Positions 55,980 to 64,000 of a DNA stretch of 64,000 bases are shown here, piece after piece. Origin of the DNA: Symbiodinium natans (taxonomy: Eukaryota; Sar; Dinophyceae; Suessiales; Symbiodiniaceae). The DNA lies in the NCBI GenBank assembly GCA_905221605.1, contig CAJNDS010000036.1, positions 944,857 through 1,008,856 of the forward strand, read 5' to 3'. Below the pieces are notes generated by a model that searched no databases, was not told the DNA's origin, and saw only the letters and a program-made list of their open reading frames with translations. Numbering within the stretch: the stretch's first letter is position 1; each line of letters starts with the position of its first letter. The translations under genes were made by a program, and so were the position numbers.

Positions 55980-57320
55980 AACCCCGTAGACTGCCTAGAC
56001 CCTTGTAGAGTCCCTCGAGCCGTGCATAATCCTTAGTGCCTTGTAGACTTACAGCTTCCCTAGAACCGTGTAGAATCCGTGGAGCTTGATGGAATCCTAA
56101 GGGTTTAGGGTTTAGGGTTGAACTCTGTAGAATGTCTAGAGACTTATAGAATCCCTGGACCTTATCAACCCCCCAAGCTCGAACCCAGCAGCCTATAAAG
56201 GCCTGCCCTTGGCTGCAGCCGACGAAGCGGAGGCCGAGAGGGGGGGGTGGGGGGGGGGTTAGGGTTTAGGGTTTCGGGGTTTAGGGGTTTAGGGGTTTAG
56301 GCGTTTGGGGTTAGGGTTTAGGGTTTAGGGTGGGCCATGCTGATGGCTGCTGATAAGAAGTCATCTGCGATTCACTACAGGTCAGCCAACATGGAGGGTT
56401 TGATCTAGGGGCCGTAATCATTAGACTAGGGTGTTGGGGGGGGGGGGGGGGGGGGGGGGCGTATACTAATACAGGGACCTTAAGGGAGTGCTGCTAGTAT
56501 TTATTCCGACCCCTAGATGAGGGTTTGGGGGATCGTCAGGAACGCGCAATGCGGAACATCCCACTACGTGAGTTGGCAAAATCGATCTGGCCACTGATCG
56601 ATGCATACCATGCAGAGCTTTAACTGGTTTAGGGTTTAGGGTTTAGGGTTTGGGGTTTGGGGTTAGGCTTAGGGTTTACAATGTAAGCATGAAAGAGCAT
56701 GAACAAGTGACCATTCCGTTGCAGGTTCATACGTTTTTTTTTTTTTCGTGCTTCTTAAGGGTTATCTGAACGCGCAACCCTTAACCCTTAAGCCTGAACC
56801 CTAAACCATAAACGGGTCTAGAGGATTAGGGCTTCGCCCGCCTTGTCCATCAGGAGCTTAGGCTTTGCGGTTCAGGAAGCTTGGATGGGGCTGCGGACAA
56901 GCCTTAACCCACTATCCTATAGGCCCGAAACTCCTGAAACCTAAACCCGAAACCCTAAACCTAAACCCTAAACCCTAAACCCCTTATCCTCTAGGCCCGA
57001 AGCTCCTAAACCCTAAACCCTACACCCTCTACCCGTGTCTTGAATGGTTAAGGCTCAGGCCTAGGTCCTTAGGGGTTTTTGAGGTTCAGGCTTAGGTCTA
57101 ACCCTAAACCCTAAACCCTAAACCCTAAACCCTAAACCCTAAACCCTAAACCCTGGAGAAGGATCCGGATCGCTGGCCAATGCAGAGCCGCAGCCTGTCC
57201 AGGCCTGACCCTGGCACAGCTCGGCCTTGGTGACCACATGAACCCTAAAAGGGGTTTAGGGTTTAGGGTTTAGGGTTTAGGGTTTAGGGTTGAGGGTTTA
57301 GCGTTCATATAAAAGGGGTT
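55980..57320. other. repeat variants, a 26-bp poly-G run and unique DNA; no gene supported
   Basis: Repeated 'GTAGAATCC(C/T)' phrases at 55980-56170, poly-G at 56434-56459 inside an AT-containing foldback-like stretch (56400-56515), CCCTAAA at 57100-57152 and TTTAGGG at 57252-57290. Confidence 0.45.
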
Positions 57321-57324
57321 TAGG

Positions 57325-57440
57325 GTTTGTAGGGTTTGTAGGGTTTGTAGGGTTTGTAGGGTTTGTAGGGTTTGTAGGGTTTGTAGGGTTTGTAGGGTTT
57401 GTAGGGTTGATCGGGTTGATCGGGTTGATCGGGTTTAGGG
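57325..57440. repeat. (TTTGTAGGG)n 9-mer array ending in GGGTTGATC units
   Basis: About nine TTTGTAGGG units, then three GGGTTGATC units: two successive 9-mer variants of the telomeric repeat. Confidence 0.95.
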
Positions 57441-57515
57441 TTCAGAGTTCACTGGCGGCCCTGCGCCAGGTTTCCTGGTGTCCTAGTGCGGTCCGTGGCT
57501 GCTCTTGTTTTCTTT

Positions 57516-57556
57516 CTCTCTCTCTCTCTCTCTCTCTGCCTGTCTCTCTCTCTCGC

Positions 57557-57588
<32 letters not shown>
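57516..57588. repeat. (CT)n microsatellite
   Basis: Nearly pure CT with a few GC interruptions. The Ser/Leu frames across it are artefacts. Confidence 0.95.
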
Positions 57589-57714
57589 CCGGTTTCAGTT
57601 CAAACCCCGGCTGTGGGCACAGTTCCAACTTTTGGCCAGGGCTGGGACAGACTCGAAGGAAGGAATAGGAAGGTTTATATAGGGTTTAGCTCAACTTAGT
57701 TTTGTTTGCGGGGC

Positions 57715-57847
57715 TAAACCCTAAACCCTAAACCCTAAACCCTAAACCCTAAACCCTAAACCCTAAACCCTAAACCCTAAACCCTAAACCCTAAACCCTA
57801 AACCCTAAACCCTAAACCCTAAACCCTAAACCCTAAACCCTAAACCC
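57715..57847. repeat. (CCCTAAA)n array, nineteen or so units
   Basis: Perfect units from 57715 to 57847, preceded by TTTAGC-type sequence. Confidence 0.95.
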
Positions 57848-59034
57848 TACACACCTCAGGGCAAGGCCCTACATCCAACGTACGCAAGGCAGCCAGTGAA
57901 TGCTTCTGGCCTCGACGAGGCAAGCCCCTGCTTGAGCACTTGAGAGGACCAGCAGTGCCCTGAGTCCCTTTGTGGGGATTAGGATCCCTAAACCCTAAAC
58001 CCTAGACCCTAGACCCTAGACCCTAGACCCTAAACCCTAAACCTTGAATTCTGGTATGCCAGAATTTCCCAAAACCCCTTAGCTAAGGACCAGAAACTGT
58101 ATGATGACCAAAGAATCACCCCGAAACTCCCAACACTAAACCGAAGGGCTAAGGCCTACATGGGTTTAGAGCTTTAAAACAGCCTGCAGCCTCATAATTA
58201 GGGTTTAGGGTCCTTTGGGTTTAGGGTGTTTAGGGTTTAGGGTTTAGGGTTTAGGGTAAGGCTGGCAGGGCGGGCCTTGAAATGTCAGGTTTACTAGCGA
58301 GTATGCATGCTTTCTGTCGGGGTGACAAGTCGTAGGATTAAGGGGCATCCCTTCAAGGGGCCCTCGTCGTATTCCGGTCTGGGGCTCACGGTTTTAGATT
58401 TTCGGGTGATACCTTGAGGACCAAACTCTGAGGGTCTTTAGGGTTTAGGGTTTTTTGGTTTAGGGTTTAGGGTTTTAGGGTTTTAGGGTTTAGAGTTGAG
58501 TTAGGGTTGAGGGTTCAGGGTTTAGCGCCGTGTCCCCTGTTGCTCAAACAGCCCGCTGTGAATCAAAGGTTGCTTTTCTTAGGTCGCGCCACACGCAAGG
58601 AGCTTCATTGGGAAGAAGTTGCCCTGTAGTCCCTATAGACTCTCTTGGGGACTGTCGGGGTTGGGGTACATATGTCAAATCCTCTGATTCCCTGTTCAGA
58701 ACTCGCAAGTGAACTGAAACTCCACTCACTTCAACGCCATGGCTCGTCGAGTCCTGTCGGCTTAGCCAACACGGTTTAGGGTTTAAGGGTGTAGGGTTTA
58801 GGGTTTGGGGTTTGGGGTTTGGGGTTTAGGGTTTAGGGTTTAGGGTTTAGGGTTTAGGGTTTAGGGTTTAGGGTTTAGGGTTTAGGGGAAGTTTAGGGTT
58901 TACGGTTTTGGGTTTTGGGTTTGTAGGGTGTAGGGTTTAGGGTTTAGGGTTTGGGGTTTGGGGTTTGGGGTTTAGGGTTTAGGTGGGCACAGTCGGGGTG
59001 GTCGGGTGCTACGGAAGCGCAGCGGCGCTCTCGC
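57848..59034. other. repeats and unique DNA upstream of the FNIP gene
   Basis: A CCCTAGA/CCCTAAA block (57985-58043), TTTAGGG blocks (58225-58258, 58440-58520, 58770-58982) and unique DNA at 58260-58430 and 58530-58770. The 60-codon frames near 58530-58730 lack motifs. Confidence 0.5.
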
Positions 59035-61197
59035 ATGCGGCCGTTGACCATCCACTGCCTTGCCGGCTCCACGTTGGAGCTCGAGGTGAACGATGCGGAG
59101 ACGGGTCTGGATGTGCGGAGTCGAGTCGCAGGAAGTGTTGCTAAGACCAGGAGTAGGCCCTTTCTTCCTCTGTTTTAGGGTTGCGGTTCCCTTATATTCC
59201 CCTATTACAGCCAAAAAGGATGCCGTTTTTTTTTCCTAGGTTTCTCCCGGGTCTAGGTTGGGCTTCCAGCAGCGTCCATCGCGCTGGCTTCAGGTGGCCG
59301 TGTCCTCGACCTGCACCAGCCACTGCTGCAGCAAACTCAAAGCCAAGAGCTCTCGTACGTGGTTCGGAAATTTGGCGCAGGCCATGCGGCACGCAGCCTA
59401 GAGAGAGCGTTGGCAAGAAAAACATTGGGTGACGAAACGGATGCCATGGCTACCGTTGTTGCCTTGGCCGTCGGCCAAGACTTCAACCCCAGCCTGGAGG
59501 GACTGAAGCTTCCCAGCGGCCTGCAGACCTTGACCTTCGGCAAGGGCTTCAACCGGAGCTTGGAAGGGGTGCAACTTCCCAGCGACCTGCAGATCTTGGC
59601 CTTCGGCCATCTTTTCAACCAGCGCTTGCAAGGGTTGCAGCTTCCCGGCGGCCTACAGACCTTGAGCTTCGGTATGGACTTCAACCAGAGCCTGGAAGGG
59701 GTGCAGCTTCCCAACAGCCTACAGACCTTGACCTTCGGCTATTATTTCAACCAGAGCTTGAGAGGGGTGCAGCTTCCCAGCGGCCTACAGACCTTGACCT
59801 TGGGCGACCGCTTCAACCAGAGCTTGGAAGGGGTGCAGCTTCCCAGCGGCCTACAGACCTTGACCTTGGGCGACCGCTTCAACCAGAGCTTGGAAGGGGT
59901 GCAGCTTCCCGGCGGCCTACAGACCTTAACCTTTGACATGGACTACAACCAAAGCTTGGAAGGGGTGCAACTTCCCAGCGCCCTACAGACCTTGACCTTC
60001 GGCAGCAGCTTTAACCAGAGCTTGGAAGGGGTGCAGCTTCCCAGTGGTTTAGAGACCTTGACCTTCGGCAGCAGCTTCAACCAGAGCTTGGCAAGGGTAC
60101 AGCTTCCCAACGGCCTGCAGACCTTGACATTCGGACTTCTCTTCAACCAGAGCTTGGTGCAGCTTCCCAGCGGCCTACAGACCTTGACCTTCGGCTATTA
60201 TTTCAACCAGAGCTTTGAAGGGATGCAGCTTCCCAGCGGCCTACAGACCTTGACCTTCGGCACCAACTTCAACCAGAGCTTGAGAGGGGCGCAGCTTCCC
60301 AGCGGCCTACAGAGCTTGACCTTGAACGGCGACTTCAACCGGAGCTTGGAAGGGTTGCAGCTTCCCAGCAGCCTACAGACCTTGACCTTCGGCTATCGTT
60401 ACAACCAGAGCTGGGAAGGGGTGCAGCTTCCCAGCGGCCTACAGACCTTGACCTTGGGCGAGAGCTTCCAGCAGAGCTTGGAAGGGCTGCAGCTACCCAA
60501 CAGCCTCCAGACCCTGACCCTCAACCAGAGCTTGGAAGGGGTTCAGCTTCCCAGCGGCCTGCAGACCTTGACCTTGGGCGACCGCTTCAACCAGAGCTTG
60601 GAAGGAGTGCAGCTTCCCAGCGGCCTACAGACCTTGACCTTGGGCTTCAAATTCAACCAGAGCTTGGAAGGGGTTCAGCTTCCCAGTGGCCTACACACCT
60701 TGACCTTCGGCGATGATTTCAACCAGAGCTTCGAAGGGGTGGAGCTTCCCAGCGGCCTACAGACCTTGACATTGGGCTTCAAATTCAACCAGAGCTTGGA
60801 AGGGGTACAGCTTCCCAGTGCCCTCCAGACCTTGACCTTCGGCGATGATTTCAACCAGAGCTTGGAAGGGGTGCAGCTTCCCAGCGGCCTACAGAGCTTG
60901 ACCTTCGGCAAACGTTTCAACCAGAGCTTCGAAGGGGTGAAGCTTCCCAGCGGTCTACAGACCTTGACCTTCGGCAATCATTTCAACCAGAGCTTGGAAG
61001 GGGTGCAGCTTCCCAGCGGCCTAAAGACCTTGACCTTCGGCGTCAACTTCAACCAAAGCTTGGAAGGGGTGCAGCTTCCCAGTGGCCTACAGAGCTTGAC
61101 CTTGGGCTATTCATTCAACCAAAGCTTGGAAGGGCTGCACCTTCCCGACTCCTTACTACACTTCTCCTCGCGCAGTGTTCAGGTAGACGTCTGTTAG
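59035..61197 (+). CDS. ubiquitin-like domain plus FNIP-repeat protein (two exons, 680 aa)
   Basis: Exon 1 (59035-59136, ATG at 59035) and exon 2 (59257-61197) join in frame with GT-AG borders. Residues 1-71 form a ubiquitin-like fold: MRPLTIHCLAGSTLELEV.., then VAGSVGLPAASIALASGG.., ending ..ELSYVVR. From about residue 109 to the end there are 26 units of 22 residues of the type FNQSLEGVQLPSGLQTLT, matching the FNIP repeat (a leucine-rich-repeat-like family known from Dictyostelium and common in dinoflagellates). Units 11 and 16/17 are shortened by two or three residues and the last is incomplete. FNIP proteins are presumed protein-binding scaffolds; the actual partner is unknown. The DNA units are very similar to each other, indicating recent tandem duplication or gene conversion. 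- strand frames across this region are shadows of the repeat. Confidence 0.85.
59137..59256 (+). mobile_element. FNIP-gene intron: introner-like element
   Basis: A 120-bp GT-AG intron with CTAAGACCAGGAGT near the left and CTCCCGGGTCTAG near the right, approximate inverted ends. The interior TTCCCTTATATTCCCC and AAAAAGGATGCC echoes family A. GTT is present at both splice junctions. Confidence 0.75.
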
Positions 61198-61560
61198 ACT
61201 CTGAGGATGGATAAGGCGCTTGCAACATGCATGGAATGCAGAAAGCCTCATGCTCTCGGAGTCTCGGACCCAAAGGCAAGGACCAAAACCTAGACCCAAA
61301 AACCCTAAACCCCAAACCCCAAAGCCCAAACCCCAAAGCCCAAACCCCAAACCCCAAACCCCAAACCCTAAACCCCAAACCCCAAACCCCAAACCCTAAA
61401 CCCTAAACCCTAAACCCTAAACTGAGCGCGCCGCGGGTGCGGCCTTTGGGCCGTGGCGAGCGTAGCCGGGCGACAGGCCCAGCAATCCACGGAGCTGATG
61501 CAGCGGGCCCCACCACCTTCCCTATATGTACCTATAGTAAAAACTTTGGTGTATAGGGTT
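61198..61560. other. 3' flank of FNIP gene, CCCCAAA array and unique DNA
   Basis: CCCCAAA/CCCTAAA units 61303-61420, then a GC-rich island (61423-61510) without a convincing frame, then unique DNA. Confidence 0.5.
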
Positions 61561-61898
61561 TAATCCGAGCTCCTGTTTAATTGGTGCCCCCCCCCCCCAC
61601 AATAAGGAAAGCAGGGTTCCGCAATAGTTGGACCATGGCCCCGTATGGTTTCTCTATTAAAAAACAATAAGAACGTATTGAAAACAATAGGACTGTAGAA
61701 GAAAAAAAGCTTTCCGAAAGGCAGAGTTTCAAAATTTGACAACCCCCCCCACCCCCCCCCCAAAAAAAAATTCTTTAAATGTGGAGGGTTTGGCCCATAC
61801 GAAATCCATCGTAATGGAAAGTAGTCTTCCGGCGGGAATCCCGGCAAAAAAAATTTCTTTAAATATGGGGGGGTTAAATTAAACAGGAGCTCGGATTA
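61561..61898. mobile_element. 338-bp foldback element, family K
   Basis: The ends TAATCCGAGCTCCTGTTTAA(TT) and (AA)TTAAACAGGAGCTCGGATTA are perfect 22-bp inverted repeats, and GGGTT flanks both sides (possible 5-bp target duplication in telomere-like DNA). The AT-rich core has a duplicated AAATT(C/T)TTTAAAT phrase and poly-C runs. A 95-codon - strand frame inside has no motif. Confidence 0.85.
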
Positions 61899-62536
61899 GG
61901 GTTCAGGGTTTAGGGTTTAGGGTTTAGGGTTTCGGGGGCTCGTTTTTTTGTGGACCGTAAAGCTACTATGTAGGAACCCCTTTAAGGCCCAAGTATATGC
62001 CATATTGGTAGTGAACGTAAGCGCGCACCACAGCACGCGACCCTAAACCCTAAACCCTAAACCCCAAACCCCAAACCCCAAACCCCAAACCCTAAACCCT
62101 ATTGATGTTGTTGGGATTCCCTTGCCGAGCTTTCCCCATGGCTTCCTTGCCAGGATGGCGACGAACGCACTGAGCGCCTCGCCATGAAGCCCTAAGGTTT
62201 AGGGTTTAGGGTTTAGGGTTTAGGGTTTAGGGTTTAGGGTTTAGGGTGTAGGGTTTAGGGAGGGCTTAGGTTCCGAAATCTTCAAGAATAAGCCCTAAGC
62301 CCTAAACCCTGAACCGTAAATCTTTTGGGGTGTTCCTCGGTGGTGAGGTTCCGGGGGGTCTTTGGCGGGATTGTTCTACAGCAAGGAAGGATGCGCAGCT
62401 TTTGACTGTCGGTTTACAAGGAGCGAAACCCCAACCCCCAAACCCCAAACCCCAAACCCCAAACCCCAAACCCCAAACCCTAAACCCTAAACCCTAAACC
62501 CGAAAGTAGGTGTACTCCTTTTGGCAGGATCCTATA
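61899..62536. other. arrays and short islands, no gene firmly supported
   Basis: TTTAGGG 61899-61934, family F-like block 61960-62010, CCCTAAA/CCCCAAA 62041-62100. An island 62105-62195 contains a short ATG frame MATNALSASP ending in TGA that may be an exon. TTTAGGG 62196-62258, CCCCAAA 62428-62500. Confidence 0.5.
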
Positions 62537-62652
62537 CCTGGTAGCCTTGCAGTACCCTTTTGCCCCCTTTTTGGTGCAAGGATTCCCTTTTTAAGGCAAC
62601 CAACCCCAAGCAGGATACCCTTACTGTAATACATGTTTACTGGGCTACCAAG
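62537..62652. mobile_element. introner, family A-like (116 bp)
   Basis: The left end CCTGGTAGCC and right end GGGCTACCAAG are inverted, with TATA duplications at 62533-62536 and 62653-62656. The interior AAGGATTCCCTTTTTAAGG and GGATACCCTTAC resembles P450 introns 1 and 4. Confidence 0.8.
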
Positions 62653-62785
62653 TATAATGAGGTTTAGGACATTTAGGTTTAGGGTTTAGGGTTTAGGGTT
62701 TAGGGTTTAGGGTTTAGGGTTTAGGGTATCCTTCAGGTGAATTACCAGCCAGCAGAGGCAGCATGCTTTTATGCCATTTGAGTAA

Positions 62786-62873
62786 GAGACCCCTAATGTA
62801 GACCCCCAAATAGTAGGATCCCCTTATAATCAGGACCCAATAAGGTACCCCCAATATCGTAAGCCCCCAATAT
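62786..62873. repeat. foldback element, family E
   Basis: AGACCCCTAATGTAGACCCC at the left; GGTACCCCCAATATCGTAAG and CCCCC at the right. A diverged copy. Confidence 0.7.
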
Positions 62874-63018
62874 CCCTAAACCCTAAACCCCAAACCCTAA
62901 ACCCCAAACCCTAAAGGAGTACGTGGCAGCAACTTCTGAAGCCTTGAGCCAAGGGGCGCGCCCTCACTGCATGGAACTTGAAGCCCTGCACCCTAAACCC
63001 TAAACGCCCCAAACCCCT

Positions 63019-63118
63019 GGTTCTTAGCAGGGAATGAAGGACTTAGGGGCCTATATACTCCTGCAAGGGGTTATGTAGGGTACCTCATTCCCTCATTCCC
63101 TACGAAAAACCAGCCAGT
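63019..63118. repeat. foldback element, family H
   Basis: CTGGTTCTTAGCAGGGAATG at the left, CATTCCCTACGAAAAACCAG at the right. Confidence 0.8.
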
Positions 63119-63654
63119 AATAAACCTTGGAAAACGCACAATTTTAAGGACTGTTAGTATAAGTGGGAACATCCCAACCCTAAACCCGAAACCCTTTTAG
63201 GCCCTAAACCCTAAACGCTAAACCCTAGACCCACGCTACACCCTAAACCTTAAGGCCCTAAAGCCCCTCGCTTGCCCCAGCAAGCGAGAAGCGCAGATGC
63301 CCCCCCAAACCCCCCATAAGCCGCACCTCTTCCTAGGCCCGAAAAGCCCGGGTTTAGGCTTTAGGGTTTAGGGTTTAGGGTTTGGGGTTTAAAAATCCAT
63401 GCGTCCTAACACCCCGGCAAATGGCTCAACCCTAAGGGCCCTAAACCCTAAATTTGTGGATACACCCAAGAGCCCTTAACCCTAGAAACGCTAAGCCCTA
63501 AATCCCTAATCCCTAAACCCCCCAAGACCTAAATCCCCAAGCCTTCGCTCCCCCTAAACCCAAAAGTCCTTGAGTCCCTAAATCCCCAAACCCTAAAACC
63601 CTGCATCCCCAAAAAAAACCATCCCTAAACCCTACAACCCTAAACCCGTAAGTT
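63119..63654. other. CCCTAAA variants and fragments, no gene supported
   Basis: One family C arm (63143-63177), degenerate CCCTAAA to 63340, a short TTTAGGG run (63354-63388), then more variants. Confidence 0.5.
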
Positions 63655-63755
63655 GGGATGTTCCTCCCTTATACTAACAGTCCTTCATAGGGACTGTAGA
63701 TCCCCCCCATGTGTAATGCCTGTTAAGGACTGTTAGTATAAGGGGGGAACATGCC
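63655..63755. repeat. foldback element, family C
   Basis: GGGATGTTCCTCCCTTATAC at the left, GTATAAGGGGGGAACATGCC at the right, with a second ACAGTCC / GGACTGT pair inside. Confidence 0.85.
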
Positions 63756-63898
63756 AACCCTAAACCCTAAACCCTAAGCCCTATAAGCCCTAAACCCTAA
63801 ACCCTAAACCCTAAGCCCTAAGCCCTAAGCCCTAAGCCCTAAACCCTAAACCCTTATAAAGTCTAAACCCTAAACCCTTAGAGCCCTCAGAGCCCCAG

Positions 63899-63957
63899 GC
63901 AACATCGTCGCCACATCGAGCGGCGGCGTGCTGAGGTCGCCACTCTGGGGCTCTTTG
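63899..63957 (+). CDS. putative exon fragment, Arg-rich helix
   Basis: After AGCCCCAG the frame QHRRHIERRRAEVATLGLF is open up to a poly-G run at 63958-63974. CCCTAAA-type DNA precedes and TTTAGGG follows. Very short, uncertain. Confidence 0.28.
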
Positions 63958-64000
63958 GGGGGGGGGGGGGGGGGTTCGGTCGGTTTAGAGGGTTTAGGGT

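Noticed and set aside
57407-57699. Three overlapping + frames rich in Ser/Leu
   Set aside because: Produced by the (CT)n tract at 57516-57588.
59398-60977. - strand frames of 65-125 codons across the FNIP gene
   Set aside because: They repeat with the 66-bp period of the FNIP units and are reverse-complement shadows.
62933-62960. TTGGCTCAAGG (- strand) and GGCTCAAGATGG near 1180 as further spliced-leader relics
   Set aside because: Only 8-10 bases match the SL 3' end and no ORF follows; chance matches of that length are expected in 64 kb.

Overview
The window looks like nuclear DNA of a dinoflagellate, probably close to Symbiodinium/Suessiales. The evidence is the TTTAGGG-type telomeric repeat scattered everywhere in both orientations, short introns made of inverted-repeat 'introner' elements with GC/GA/GT-AG ends, remnants that resemble the 3' part of the dinoflagellate spliced leader (SL), and an FNIP-repeat protein with an N-terminal ubiquitin-like domain. 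All names rest on reading motifs by eye; no database search was possible.

Layout. From 1 to about 17.7 kb the DNA alternates between (CCCTAAA)n or (TTTAGGG)n arrays, foldback elements about 60-140 bp long, poly-G tracts, and short GC-rich islands that read as single exons on the + strand. The best of these is a three-exon gene fragment at 6747-8972 with a PAM2 motif and an IQ motif. At 18.4-20.7 kb lies a complete cytochrome P450 gene of seven exons (475 residues when spliced). Every one of its six introns is, or contains, a mobile or telomeric insertion, and an SL-like remnant sits just upstream of its ATG. From 21,105 to 29,939 there is an 8.8-kb LTR retroelement on the - strand: identical 287-bp LTRs, a TAGGG target duplication, a polypurine tract, and a primer-binding site matching the anticodon arm of initiator tRNA-Met. 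It has no recognisable protease, integrase or reverse transcriptase. It encodes large proteins with a WW domain, an S1-like domain, an MLLE (PABC) domain, six CCCH zinc fingers and a SAM-like region. From 30 to 59 kb the telomeric/foldback/exon-island pattern resumes, with several partial genes (33.7, 38.2, 48.0, 55.4 kb). At 59,035-61,197 is a two-exon gene for a ubiquitin-like plus FNIP-repeat protein of 680 residues. The last 2.8 kb is again repeats and foldback elements.

Organising principle. Most exon islands are preceded by CCCTAAA arrays and followed at once by TTTAGGG arrays. In 18 islands the first downstream repeat unit (mostly GTTTAGGG) begins exactly where a 5' splice site is expected. 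The introns would therefore carry complementary telomeric repeats at their two ends, as the smaller introners carry terminal inverted repeats. The P450 gene shows the likely history: an mRNA-derived, intronless copy that later gained introns from introners and telomeric-repeat insertions. All supported host exons lie on the + strand; the retroelement is the only well-supported - strand coding unit.
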